64,000 nt of DNA, taken from contig NZ_FOJW01000004.1 of NCBI RefSeq assembly GCF_900112045.1, forward strand, positions 211,741-275,740. The letters are read 5' to 3'. The translations under genes and the position numbers were made by a program. Source of the DNA: Lentibacillus halodurans (GTDB lineage Bacteria > Bacillota > Bacilli > Bacillales > Amphibacillaceae). This document shows positions 9,519-18,161 of this stretch, one piece after another. Each line of letters opens with the position of its first letter. Position 1 is the first letter of the stretch. A model generated the notes under the pieces. The model searched no databases. It was not told the origin of the DNA and was given only the letters and a program-made list of their open reading frames with translations.

Positions 9519-10527
9519 TCAAAGGGAAAAATTACTAGAGATCAAAGATTTGAAGAAACATTTTCCAATGGCCGGTAAAACTGTACTCAAAGCGGTGGAT
9601 GGTATCACATTTGATATCTATAAAGGTGAAACATTCGGGCTTGTCGGAGAATCCGGCTGCGGCAAATCGACTGCAGGACGGACTATCATGCGACTCTATG
9701 AAGCTACTGAAGGGGAAGTAGACTATCAGGGTGAAAATGTCCATGGGAAGAAGTCAGCCAAAGAATTAAAAAAATTCAATCGCAGTATGCAAATGATATT
9801 CCAAGATCCGTATGCTTCGTTGAATCCTAGAATGACTGTAAAAGATATTATTGCTGAAGGAATTGACATTCATGGTTTAGCAAAATCGAAACAAGAACGG
9901 TTAAATCTTGTTAACCAATTGCTGGAAACGGTTGGTCTTAATCAGGAACACGGTAACCGTTATCCTCATGAATTCAGTGGTGGTCAGAGGCAGCGGATTG
10001 GAATCGCCCGAGCGTTGGCGGTGAATCCGGAATTTATTGTTGCTGATGAGGCCATTTCTGCCTTGGACGTTTCCATTCAGGCGCAGGTAGTTAACCTGAT
10101 GAGAGAGTTACAGGAAGAACGTGGATTGACATACCTGTTTATTGCGCACGACCTTTCCATGGTAAAGCATATCAGTGACAGGGTCGGGGTTATGTATTTG
10201 GGTAATATGGCAGAAGTGGCTACAAGTGATGATTTGTATCATGAGCCATTACATCCTTATACACAGGCACTGTTGAGTGCAATCCCGATTTCTGATCCGG
10301 AAGTGGAACGCTCCAGGGAACGGATTATTATTGAAGGTGATGTTCCCAGCCCGATCAATCCACCTAGTGGGTGCCGGTTCCGGACAAGATGCCCGCTGGC
10401 AATGGATGTGTGTGCCAAAGTAGAACCTGAGTGGCAGGAATATACGAAAGATCATTGGGTTGCCTGTCATTTATACAATGATAAATATAATGAGGAGCAT
10501 AAGGCAAGACAAGCAGTGAAGAATTAA
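9511..10527 (+). CDS. oppF: Oligopeptide ABC transporter ATPase OppF (system 1)
   Basis: 338-residue partner ATPase of OppD. Walker A GESGCGKSTAGRT, signature FSGGQRQRIGIARAL, Walker B VADEAISALDVS (Ala replaces the usual Pro of DEP/DEA), and C-terminal GCRFRTRCPLAMDVC. The GQRQR signature and AGRTIMRLYE are typical of OppF rather than OppD. Last gene of the first operon, followed by a strong terminator. Together OppD and OppF drive peptide import through OppBC. Confidence 0.94.
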   Translation: MIDQREKLLEIKDLKKHFPMAGKTVLKAVDGITFDIYKGETFGLVGESGCGKSTAGRTIMRLYEATEGEVDYQGENVHGKKSAKELKKFNRSMQMIFQDPYASLNPRMTVKDIIAEGIDIHGLAKSKQERLNLVNQLLETVGLNQEHGNRYPHEFSGGQRQRIGIARALAVNPEFIVADEAISALDVSIQAQVVNLMRELQEERGLTYLFIAHDLSMVKHISDRVGVMYLGNMAEVATSDDLYHEPLHPYTQALLSAIPISDPEVERSRERIIIEGDVPSPINPPSGCRFRTRCPLAMDVCAKVEPEWQEYTKDHWVACHLYNDKYNEEHKARQAVKN

Positions 10528-10570
10528 AATAAAGTCACCCGTTTATTGACAATAGGATGATGATGTTAGG

Positions 10571-10613
10571 AAAAAGGACTCGTTTGAGGTATATATCCCG
10601 CGAGTCCTTTTTG
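10571..10613 (+). terminator. Rho-independent terminator of opp operon 1
   Basis: AAAAAGGACTCG (10571-10582) pairs perfectly with CGAGTCCTTTTT (10601-10612), an 18-nt loop between them and a T-rich end. It cleanly separates the two opp operons. Confidence 0.85.
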
Positions 10614-10691
10614 TTATTTATATTTTAGTAACGCATGAATATCGACAATTTAAATATAATTTAAAAAAATAGAAGAAAGGAATAGAGGGAC

Positions 10692-10727
10692 TTGTTAAAT
10701 ATCTGAAAATAATATATAATTTAACAA
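10692..10727 (+). promoter_or_regulatory. Promoter with overlapping palindrome for opp operon 2
   Basis: TTGTTA (10692-10697), a 17-nt spacer and a perfect TATAAT (10715-10720) form a sigma-A promoter about 100 bp before oppD2. Inverted arms TTGTTAAAT (10692-10700) and ATTTAACAA (10719-10727) flank the spacer and cover both promoter elements, as an operator would. No regulator gene is adjacent. Confidence 0.55.
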
Positions 10728-10821
10728 AATCCAAGCGTATTTCAGGTTTATTACATACGACATATAAACTTATTTTTTTAAATTTTCGGTATTATAAAAT
10801 GATATTTGAGGGGGAATCATT

Positions 10822-11856
10822 TTGCCGCAAGAACAGCATGATCAAAACGTACTCGACATAAACAATTTACATACAGGATTTTTAATAGATGGTGAGTTAC
10901 ATCATGCAGTCGTCGATGTGAATTTAAGTGTAAAGCCAAAGGAAGTAGTCTGTGTTGTTGGTGAATCAGGTTGTGGCAAGAGTGTCATGTCTTTATCCAT
11001 TATGAATTTATTGCCTAAGATTAACTCTAAAATATCAAAAGGGGAAATTATATTTAATGGTGAAGATTTAACCCAAAAAACAGATGAAGAGATGAATAAA
11101 GTTCGTGGCAAGGATATATCCATGATTTTCCAGGAGCCAATGACAGCATTAAACCCCGTCTTTACAGTGGGATCCCAACTCCAGGAAGTTTTGTTTAACC
11201 ACACTGATATGTCAAAACAAGAAGCACGTGAAAGAGGGATTGATCTATTAAAACAAGTTGGCATACCGAGACCGGAAAAGATCATTGATGAATACCCACA
11301 TCAATTATCCGGTGGTATGCGGCAACGAATCATGATAGCGATCTCTATAGCCTTGAATCCTAAACTGCTCATTGCAGATGAGCCAACCACAGCCTTAGAT
11401 GTTACAGTTCAAGCACAAATATTGGAATTAATGAAGGCCATTCAGGAGAAAGAAGATATGGCCATCATGCTTATCACGCACGATTTAGGCGTAGTAGCTG
11501 AAATGGCTGATAAAGTTATCGTAATGTATGCGGGAAAAATAGTTGAAACAGCAAATGTAGTCGATTTATTTACCGAACCCAAACACCCATATACAAAATC
11601 CATGATTAGCAGTATTCCAAGGATGGATGAACAGAAAAACAAATTGAATACCATTGATGGGATTGTTCCATCGTTAAAAAATATGCCCCATGTTGGCTGC
11701 CGTTTTGCCGATCGTTGTCCAAAGGCATTTGATGATTGTACAAAGATCACCCCACAGCTGGCAAAGGTTTCCGATGACCATGAAGCAAGGTGCCTCCTTT
11801 ATGATGCATGTTATCCAGACACAAGCTCAATAGAAAAGGAGGAAGTCAATCAATGA
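10822..11856 (+). CDS. Peptide ABC transporter ATPase OppD/DppD (system 2)
   Basis: 344-residue ATPase, first gene of the second peptide importer. Walker A GESGCGKSV, signature LSGGMRQR, Walker [14 protein letters not shown], and C-terminal GCRFADRCPKAFDDC. The start is TTG at 10822, preceded by GAGGGGG; no ATG is nearby. It is clearly paralogous to the OppD at 8490-9518 but diverged, especially in the N-terminal 25 residues, so it is not a recent duplication. It ends in an ATGA overlap with the next gene. Confidence 0.93.
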   Translation: MPQEQHDQNVLDINNLHTGFLIDGELHHAVVDVNLSVKPKEVVCVVGESGCGKSVMSLSIMNLLPKINSKISKGEIIFNGEDLTQKTDEEMNKVRGKDISMIFQEPMTALNPVFTVGSQLQEVLFNHTDMSKQEARERGIDLLKQVGIPRPEKIIDEYPHQLSGGMRQRIMIAISIALNPKLLIADEPTTALDVTVQAQILELMKAIQEKEDMAIMLITHDLGVVAEMADKVIVMYAGKIVETANVVDLFTEPKHPYTKSMISSIPRMDEQKNKLNTIDGIVPSLKNMPHVGCRFADRCPKAFDDCTKITPQLAKVSDDHEARCLLYDACYPDTSSIEKEEVNQ

Positions 11857-12872
11857 GTCAGCATACTGTAACAGTAAACCTGGAAAGAGAAAGACAGAAT
11901 AAAGAAACCTTATTGGAGATCAAAAATTTAAAGAAATACTACCCTGTTACTGCCGGATTTTTTAAACGAAAAATCGGTGATATCAAGGCTGTAGATGATA
12001 TATCGTTAACCCTGAAAAAAGGGGAAACATTCGGATTAGTTGGAGAATCCGGCTGCGGAAAATCAACAGCTGGAAGAACCATTTTACGTTTAACAGATGC
12101 GACCGAGGGACAGATCATTTTTGATGGCAGAGATATAACCAATCTATCCGGAGAAAAGCTGCGTGACATACGCAAAAATTTTCAAATGGTGTTTCAGGAT
12201 CCATATGCATCACTCAATTCAAAAATGATGGTTGGACATATCATTGATGAACCAATCCGAAACTACACAAAGCAATCACATAAACAGCTGGAGGCAGAGG
12301 TGAAGGAACTGTTAAACCGAGTTGGCCTGCGTGAAGAGGATTATTATAAATATCCGCATGAGTTTTCAGGCGGGCAAAGGCAGCGAATTGGGATTGCCCG
12401 TGCATTGGCTTTAAATCCGAAATTAATCGTTGCAGATGAGCCTGTCAGTGCACTTGATGTGTCCATACAATCACAAGTACTCAATTTATTGCAGGAATTG
12501 CAGGATGAATTTGATCTGACTTATTTGTTTATTGCACACGATTTAAGTGTCGTGAAACATATGAGTGATCGCATTGGTGTCATGTATCTCGGCCGTATGG
12601 TAGAGGTAAGTGATAAAGAGGATATTTATAAAGAGCCATTGCATCCTTATACACAAGCATTAACGTCTGCTATACCTGATCCAAATCCGCTGAATAAAAA
12701 AGAAAGAATTATTTTGGAAGGGGATGTTCCGAGTCCACAAAATCCGCCTTCCGGATGTGTTTTTCATACAAGGTGTCCGATGGCGATGCCTAAGTGTAAA
12801 GAAGTTGTGCCACAATTGAAGGAGGTGAGGCCGAATCGCCAGGTCGCTTGTCTTTTATATGATGAGAAATAA
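11853..12872 (+). CDS. Peptide ABC transporter ATPase OppF/DppF (system 2)
   Basis: 339-residue ATPase with Walker A GESGCGKSTAGRT, signature FSGGQRQR, Walker B VADEPVSALDVS and C-terminal GCVFHTRCPMAMPKC. Unlike its counterpart in operon 1 it has the insertion ITAGFFKRKIGDIKAV-type segment before Walker A (reads PVTAGFFKRKIGD here), common in DppF/AppF proteins. The ATG at 11853 follows AGGAGG and overlaps the previous stop (ATGA). The binding-protein gene begins 18 bp after the stop. Confidence 0.93.
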   Translation: MSQHTVTVNLERERQNKETLLEIKNLKKYYPVTAGFFKRKIGDIKAVDDISLTLKKGETFGLVGESGCGKSTAGRTILRLTDATEGQIIFDGRDITNLSGEKLRDIRKNFQMVFQDPYASLNSKMMVGHIIDEPIRNYTKQSHKQLEAEVKELLNRVGLREEDYYKYPHEFSGGQRQRIGIARALALNPKLIVADEPVSALDVSIQSQVLNLLQELQDEFDLTYLFIAHDLSVVKHMSDRIGVMYLGRMVEVSDKEDIYKEPLHPYTQALTSAIPDPNPLNKKERIILEGDVPSPQNPPSGCVFHTRCPMAMPKCKEVVPQLKEVRPNRQVACLLYDEK

Positions 12873-12890
12873 CTTAAAGGGGGAAGAAGT

Positions 12891-14633
12891 GTGAATAAGA
12901 AATTCTGGTTTTTATTATTGCTACTGATGTCATTGTTTTTCGTATTGGCAGCATGCTCTGATAGTGCATCAGATGCTGAAGGTGAAGAAGATGGGGCAGG
13001 TGAAACAGAGGGAACGGATGATTCAGGCGGTGATGGAGAAGGAGATAGTATCAACGAGAACGGAACGATTACGTATGCCATTGACCAGGCACCTGAAGGG
13101 CTGTTTATTGATGGATTTGCAGGCAGTGCGATCGATTCACAAGTTAACGATTTCATTCATGAGGACATGGTGACAACCAATGAAAACCTTGAATATATAC
13201 CACATCTGGCTGAATGGGAAACAGAAGATAATCAGGAATATACATTCACCCTTGAAGAAGGTGTCAAGTGGCACAACGGAGAAGAACTGACCATGGAAGA
13301 CTGGCAGTTTGCTATTGAAGTTTTGGCTCATCCTGACTATGAAGGCCCGCGTTACAACTATGTACAGGACATTGAAGGAGCTGAGGAATATCGGGCAGGC
13401 GAGGCGGATTCTGTCTCCGGCTTTGAAATCGTCGATGATTATACAGCAGTCATTACATTTAATGAACCAAAAGTCAATAACCTGGAAAACTTATGGACGA
13501 CGCCAATGCCAAAAGCAGAGCTAGAGGATGTTCCGGTTGCCGATATGATGGAAGCACCGGAAGTACGTGAGAATCCTGTAGGTCTTGGCCCGTTCAAAGT
13601 CAAAGAAGTTGTTCAAGGGGAGTATATAACACTTGAACGATTTGATGATTACTGGCAGGGAACCCCAAAACTGGCTGAAGTCACTATCCGTGTCATTGAT
13701 CCTTCGTTAGTGCAAGGCGCGCTGCAAAATGAAGAAATTGATATTATGGAAGTTAATCCAGAAGATGTAGAAGATCTGGAACAGTTGGATAACGTTCGTG
13801 TTGAAGAACAGGAAGGCTTGGGCTATTCCTACGTTGGTTTCCGATTTGGCAGCTATGATTATGACAATCGGACAGCAGTCGATGACTATGATAAGTATGA
13901 CAGCAAAGAGCTTCGTAAGGCCATGTTCTATGCCATTGACCGCGAAGCACTAGTTGATACGTATCTCGCCGGCAAGGCGACAATCGTCAATACGCCAGTC
14001 CCGTCGGTACATTGGATTGCTGCGGATGAGTCCGAGTTAATTCAATATGATTATGATCCTGAAAAAGCGGAAGAACTGTTAGAAGAAGCGGGATATGTTG
14101 ATGTCAATGATGATGGCTATCGTGAGGACCCGAATGGTGATGAATTTGTGGTGACCTTCAGTCACTATGCCGGTTCAGCTGCATTTGAAGGACGCTCACA
14201 AGCTCTGATGCAAGCCTGGGAGGATGTCGGTCTGAAAACAGAACTCGCAACAGGACAATTAATCGAATTTAACACATACAACGAAATGAAAGAGAATGAT
14301 GATGAAAATATTGAAGTATTCTTCGGCGCATGGAGTGTTGGTACAGACCCTGATCCGTCAGGCTTATGGCACAGCGAAGCTGAATGGAACTATGGACGCT
14401 GGTTAAATGAGGAGTCAGATGAACTGCTTGACGAAGGCCTGAGTGAAGCATCCTTTGATCAGGACCACCGGGCGGAAGTTTACGTTGAATGGCAAAAACT
14501 ATTCAACGAAGAACTCCCAGCACTCCCACTTTGGGAAAATCTTGACTTGTACGGTATCAACAACAAACTGGAAGGTGTAACGATTGATGCTGTCGGTGTG
14601 CGTGATCACCATGAATGGTATGTAACTGAATAA
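12891..14633 (+). CDS. Peptide ABC transporter substrate-binding lipoprotein (system 2)
   Basis: 580-residue SBP_bac_5 lipoprotein with lipobox LAAC (about residues 20-23) and an acidic Asp/Glu/Gly linker to about residue 55. A dipeptide/oligopeptide-binding domain follows, with WHNGEELTMEDWQFA and a DPDPSGLWHS segment near the C-terminal part. The start is GTG, preceded by GGGGGAAG. It is only distantly similar to the binding protein of system 1, so the two importers probably take different peptides. An AppA/DppE-like role is plausible but not shown. Placement in the middle of the operon (D-F-A-B-C) is typical of App-type operons. Confidence 0.92.
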   Translation: MNKKFWFLLLLLMSLFFVLAACSDSASDAEGEEDGAGETEGTDDSGGDGEGDSINENGTITYAIDQAPEGLFIDGFAGSAIDSQVNDFIHEDMVTTNENLEYIPHLAEWETEDNQEYTFTLEEGVKWHNGEELTMEDWQFAIEVLAHPDYEGPRYNYVQDIEGAEEYRAGEADSVSGFEIVDDYTAVITFNEPKVNNLENLWTTPMPKAELEDVPVADMMEAPEVRENPVGLGPFKVKEVVQGEYITLERFDDYWQGTPKLAEVTIRVIDPSLVQGALQNEEIDIMEVNPEDVEDLEQLDNVRVEEQEGLGYSYVGFRFGSYDYDNRTAVDDYDKYDSKELRKAMFYAIDREALVDTYLAGKATIVNTPVPSVHWIAADESELIQYDYDPEKAEELLEEAGYVDVNDDGYREDPNGDEFVVTFSHYAGSAAFEGRSQALMQAWEDVGLKTELATGQLIEFNTYNEMKENDDENIEVFFGAWSVGTDPDPSGLWHSEAEWNYGRWLNEESDELLDEGLSEASFDQDHRAEVYVEWQKLFNEELPALPLWENLDLYGINNKLEGVTIDAVGVRDHHEWYVTE

Positions 14634-14689
14634 TCAATCATGTTGCAAGGAAACCCGTATAATCTGACTGAGGATAAGGAGAAATGAAG

Positions 14690-15652
14690 ATGTTAGCCTA
14701 CACAATACGCAGACTTCTATCAATGATTCCTTTGCTTATCCTTATCTCCGTCGTTGTATTTTCCCTGGCAAAGCTAATGCCAGGGGACCCCTTCACGGGG
14801 GAAATTGATCCAAATAATACCAACACAGAATATATTGAGGAGATGAGAGAGGAGCTTGGGTATAATGATCCGATACTGGTTCAGTACCAAAGATGGGTTA
14901 CCAATGTGCTGCAAGGAGATTTCGGGAAATCAACAACGTATAAAAAACCGGTAACAGAGGTTATTGCCGAACGCTTGCCCAACACAATCTTTTTAGCCAT
15001 TTCGGCACTTATTATTACATATATCTTAGCTTTTACGATGGGAATGTACTCCGGGAGAAGACCGTATACGCTGGGTGATAATTTTATTGCGACCTTTAAT
15101 TATACAGGGATTGCTATACCGCAGTATATTGTCGCGATTGTTGCGATTTACTTTTTTGCCTTTCAGCTCGGATGGTTTCCATCTGGTGGTTCAATCACTC
15201 CAGGATTGGAGCAGGGATCCATGGCGTTTTGGACTGACCGAATTTACCATGTTATTTTACCAGCAATAACACTTGGATTATTTTCAACTGCTTCCTACAC
15301 ACAATTTTTACGGAATGATATTGTACAAAATAGTAAACAAGACTATGTGCGAAGTGCTAGAGCAAGAGGGACAAAGGAATCTGTTATTTACAACAAGCAT
15401 ATTCTAAGAAACTCTGTTATACCTCTTGTAACATTCTTTGGATTTGACCTGGCAACACTAATTGGAGGGGCTATTATTACCGAAACAATATTTACTTATC
15501 CGGGAATTGGCATGCTATTTATCGACTCGGTAACGACAAGAGATTACCCTGTTGTCATGACTTTAACATTAGTATTTTCATTCTTAACGTTAGCGGGTAA
15601 TTTAATAGCTGATCTATTGTATGGTGTTGTGGATCCAAGAATACGTTATTAA
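14690..15652 (+). CDS. Peptide ABC transporter permease OppB/AppB (system 2)
   Basis: 320-residue permease with six membrane segments, BPD_transp_1 family. It has a longer first periplasmic loop than OppB of system 1 (about residues 35-95), the EAA region near residue 215-240 (QDYVRSARARGTKES), and the typical ending DLLYGVVDPRIRY. The ATG at 14690 lies eight bases after AAGGAG; an ATG two codons earlier is too close to the site. Followed 12 bp later by the partner permease. Confidence 0.92.
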   Translation: MLAYTIRRLLSMIPLLILISVVVFSLAKLMPGDPFTGEIDPNNTNTEYIEEMREELGYNDPILVQYQRWVTNVLQGDFGKSTTYKKPVTEVIAERLPNTIFLAISALIITYILAFTMGMYSGRRPYTLGDNFIATFNYTGIAIPQYIVAIVAIYFFAFQLGWFPSGGSITPGLEQGSMAFWTDRIYHVILPAITLGLFSTASYTQFLRNDIVQNSKQDYVRSARARGTKESVIYNKHILRNSVIPLVTFFGFDLATLIGGAIITETIFTYPGIGMLFIDSVTTRDYPVVMTLTLVFSFLTLAGNLIADLLYGVVDPRIRY

Positions 15653-15664
15653 GGGGGGTTGTAA

Positions 15665-16579
15665 ATGGAACCAGCAACGAAGACATCTTCGGCAAATGCG
15701 CCCAGGAAACCAAAATTTGACTCAACATGGACGATAGCACGCAAGAAATTTATGAAGCGAAAATTAGCAATGGTCAGTCTTGGATTTCTTATTTTTATTA
15801 TTACCGTATCATTTTTAGCACCATATATTACGGATACTGACGTAACAAGAATTAATATGTCCGAAATTAATAAAGAACCGTCCAGTGAACATTGGTTTGG
15901 CACAGATCGAAATGGACGGGATGTATTTGTAAGAACCCTTTATGGCGGGAGAGTTTCTTTAACAATTGGACTATTATCCATGGTCTCGGTAACATTAATC
16001 GGTTCGATAATTGGATCTATAGCAGGCTATTATGGTGGCTGGGTTGACAACCTTCTTATGCGGTTTACGGACTTTATACTAACACTTCCATTTTATGTTT
16101 TTGTTATTGTATTAAATGCTATCCTGATTGGGTTTGACAGGGTGGCCGGTATGTGGAGTTTAATTATTGTTTTCAGCTTACTTGGATGGGGCGGTGTTGC
16201 AAGGATCGTTCGGAGTAAGATTCTTGCAGAAAAGGAAAATGAATATGTTTTAGCCGCATCATCTATTGGGAGCAGACCATCAAAAGTCATTATGAAGCAT
16301 TTGTTTCCGAATGTGATGACAACCGTTATTGTACAAGCTACCCTGTTACTTGCAACCTATATTGTAGCAGAGGCAGGGCTTAGTTTTATTGGAGTTGGCG
16401 TACCACCTGATACACCGAGTTGGGGCAACATGTTAATGGAAGCCAGACAAACGGATGTTTTGCAGGATAAACCATGGATATGGGTGCCGCCTGCTGTATG
16501 TATAACATTAACTATACTATCCATTAACTTTGTCGGGGAAGGGCTAAAAGATGCACTGGATCCGAAAACAACGAAATAG
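15665..16579 (+). CDS. Peptide ABC transporter permease OppC/AppC (system 2)
   Basis: 304-residue permease with the GTDRNGRDVFVRTL motif of OppC/AppC proteins, the BPD_transp_1 domain and the family ending EGLKDALDPKTTK. The N-terminal cytoplasmic tail of about 30 residues is Ala/Pro/Lys-rich. Strong ribosome binding site GGGGGG. Last gene of operon 2, followed by a perfect 12-bp terminator. Confidence 0.93.
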   Translation: MEPATKTSSANAPRKPKFDSTWTIARKKFMKRKLAMVSLGFLIFIITVSFLAPYITDTDVTRINMSEINKEPSSEHWFGTDRNGRDVFVRTLYGGRVSLTIGLLSMVSVTLIGSIIGSIAGYYGGWVDNLLMRFTDFILTLPFYVFVIVLNAILIGFDRVAGMWSLIIVFSLLGWGGVARIVRSKILAEKENEYVLAASSIGSRPSKVIMKHLFPNVMTTVIVQATLLLATYIVAEAGLSFIGVGVPPDTPSWGNMLMEARQTDVLQDKPWIWVPPAVCITLTILSINFVGEGLKDALDPKTTK

Positions 16580-16613
16580 AACGATCATCCCTAATTGATT
16601 TCGAGGGTACCGT

Positions 16614-16650
16614 ATGAGATCTTAATTTGCTTAAGATCTCATCTTTTTTA
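16614..16650 (+). terminator. Rho-independent terminator of opp operon 2
   Basis: ATGAGATCTTAA (16614-16625) and TTAAGATCTCAT (16631-16642) form a perfect 12-bp stem with a 5-nt loop, then CTTTTTT. Confidence 0.92.
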
Positions 16651-16839
16651 TACTGTTCTCTAAAAAGTTTGTTGCTTTAGGAATAAGTCGGCAAAACGTT
16701 TTAGAAGCACTGAGCGGTATAGGGGTCGGTACATTTATTGCGTAATTTTGACTTAACCTATCAATAAAAAGAGAAGTTCGTTATTAACCTATTACATAAA
16801 CAGTCATATCCGGGACTTTCGAATTAAATCTATAAAACT

Positions 16840-16926
16840 TGTAATATTTCTATGGTAGTTTGGCAATCCTTGTAACAGACTCTTAATTGTCTTGTAACTG
16901 CACTGCCTCTACCCTTATGGTATGAT
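16840..16926 (+). promoter_or_regulatory. Candidate WalR-type half-sites and -10 upstream of the LysM/3D gene
   Basis: TGTAAT (16840) and TGTAAC (16871 and 16893) match the WalR half-site TGTWAH. A -10 element TATGAT lies at 16921-16926 with no good -35, as expected for an activated promoter. The half-sites are 31 and 22 bp apart, not the canonical 11-bp repeat, so this is tentative. B. subtilis yocH is known to be in the WalR regulon. The rest of the 379-bp gap (16580-16958) holds only the opp terminator. Confidence 0.35.
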
Positions 16927-16958
16927 GAGCAATGCAGAATTTAAAGGAGGGACTACCT

Positions 16959-17738
16959 ATGAAGAAAATGGTAGCTTCAATTGCTACTGGTGTCATAATT
17001 GCTGGCGCTTCAGTGACCACTGCTTCTGCAGCAGAATATACAGTTGAAAAAGGAGACAGTCTCTGGGAGATTGCGCAAGAAAATAACACAACTGTAGACG
17101 AATTAGTTGACATAAATGAACTTGAAAATACGATTATTCAACCGGATCAAACACTTAATCTTCATGACACATATCAGGTTCAGAAAGGTGATACATTAAT
17201 CGGTATCAGCGAGGAGTATGATGTGTCAGTCGATGATCTGAAAAAGTGGAATGACCTGGATTCGGATCTCATCGTAATTGGACAAGAACTTGAAATAAAA
17301 GGTGTTAATGTTGAACAGCAGGACGAGCCTGTTACAGCAACCGTATCGGAAAGTTCATCCGGTGAATCAAATGAGACGGAACAGACATCAAATAACACCA
17401 ATGATGCCAATCAGGAACAATCATCCCAGGATAATCCTGATGGCAAAACAATAACTGTAACGGCAACAGCATACACGGCTGACTGCAATGGATGCTCAGG
17501 CATCACGTCTACTGGTGTTGATCTGAATGACAATCCGAATGCAAAAGTCATTGCAGTAGATCCAAATGTTATCCCATTAGGCTCAGAGGTGTATGTTGAA
17601 GGCTATGGTTATGCAACTGCAGCAGATGTCGGTGGAGCTATTAACGGTAACAAGATTGACATCCACGTCCCAACAAAAGATGAAGCAAATGATTGGGGCG
17701 TCCGTACGGTTGACGTAACAATCGTTAATGAATCATAA
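16959..17738 (+). CDS. yocH: LysM-3D cell-wall protein (YocH-like)
   Basis: 259-residue secreted peptidoglycan-associated protein. The signal peptide (residues 1-25, cleavage after ASA) is followed by two LysM modules, YTVEKGDSLWEIAQ (about 27-70) and YQVQKGDTLIGISEEYD (about 76-120). A Ser/Glu/Asn/Gln linker (about 125-165) leads to a C-terminal 3D domain. The 3D residues are visible: TATAYTADC, the Asp of AVDPNVIPLGS, and the two Asp in AADVGGAINGNKIDIH. LysM holds it on the wall; 3D domains share the fold of lytic transglycosylases. AAAGGAGG precedes the ATG. Single gene with its own terminator. Confidence 0.92.
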   Translation: MKKMVASIATGVIIAGASVTTASAAEYTVEKGDSLWEIAQENNTTVDELVDINELENTIIQPDQTLNLHDTYQVQKGDTLIGISEEYDVSVDDLKKWNDLDSDLIVIGQELEIKGVNVEQQDEPVTATVSESSSGESNETEQTSNNTNDANQEQSSQDNPDGKTITVTATAYTADCNGCSGITSTGVDLNDNPNAKVIAVDPNVIPLGSEVYVEGYGYATAADVGGAINGNKIDIHVPTKDEANDWGVRTVDVTIVNES

Positions 17739-17752
17739 GTCAGCAATATGAA

Positions 17753-17788
17753 AGAGGGAGCATCCTAAATGAATGCTTCCTCTTTTTA
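17753..17788 (+). terminator. Terminator after the LysM-3D gene
   Basis: AGAGGGAGCAT and ATGCTTCCTCT form an 11-bp stem with one G-U pair, then TTTTT. Its T tract overlaps the stop codon of the small minus-strand ORF. Confidence 0.85.
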
Positions 17789-17917
17789 ATTTAATATAAC
17801 AGCATTACGATCCTCTTTATCCACAATATCTTCTGTATCTTCGTATGTTTGCGTGTAACCAACAATACTGAAAGTGACAATCAAAACAAAAAATAATGCC
17901 ATCAATACTTGTTTCAT
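17786..17917 (-). CDS. Putative 43-residue single-pass membrane peptide
   Basis: Short frame encoding MKQVLMALFFVLIVTFSIVG (residues 1-20), then an acidic hydrophilic tail TQTYEDTEDIVDKEDRNAV. The layout is one N-terminal membrane segment or signal anchor and a charged exterior tail. GAGAGGAAA precedes the ATG at good spacing. The bias (hydrophobic head, acidic tail, clean stop at the shared terminator) looks like a real gene. I do not recognise the family. It converges on the LysM-3D gene. Confidence 0.5.
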   Translation of the reverse strand: MKQVLMALFFVLIVTFSIVGYTQTYEDTEDIVDKEDRNAVILN

Positions 17918-18078
17918 CGTTTGTTTCCTCTCTTTCATGAGCTATATTAAGTATAATAAAATAGAACGGGATAAACCATCGATTTTCATTACAAAATGAC
18001 AGGTAAATCTTACAAAAATGAAATATTTATGGAAGAACTGGGCTCTTGGTTTGTATGCAAATACCAAAAAATCATGTC

Positions 18079-18107
18079 TTGTGTTAAACTCGATAGTGGA
18101 ATATGTT
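18079..18107 (+). promoter_or_regulatory. Weak candidate promoter for kbl-tdh
   Basis: TTGTGT, a 17-nt spacer and TATGTT; each hexamer matches at four of six positions. It places transcription start just upstream of the candidate cre site. Confidence 0.3.
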
Positions 18108-18127
18108 AGTTTAATGAATGAGAGATG

Positions 18128-18142
18128 ATTAAAGCGCTTACA
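18128..18142 (+). promoter_or_regulatory. Candidate CcpA (cre) site before kbl
   Basis: ATTAAAGCGCTTACA matches WTGNAANCGNWNNCW with a single mismatch (T for G at position 3) and contains the palindromic core AAGCGCTT. It lies between the promoter candidate and the kbl ribosome binding site (AAGGAGG, 18147-18153), where CcpA bound to DNA would block elongation. Confidence 0.6.
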
Positions 18143-18161
18143 TAATAAGGAGGAAATAGGA

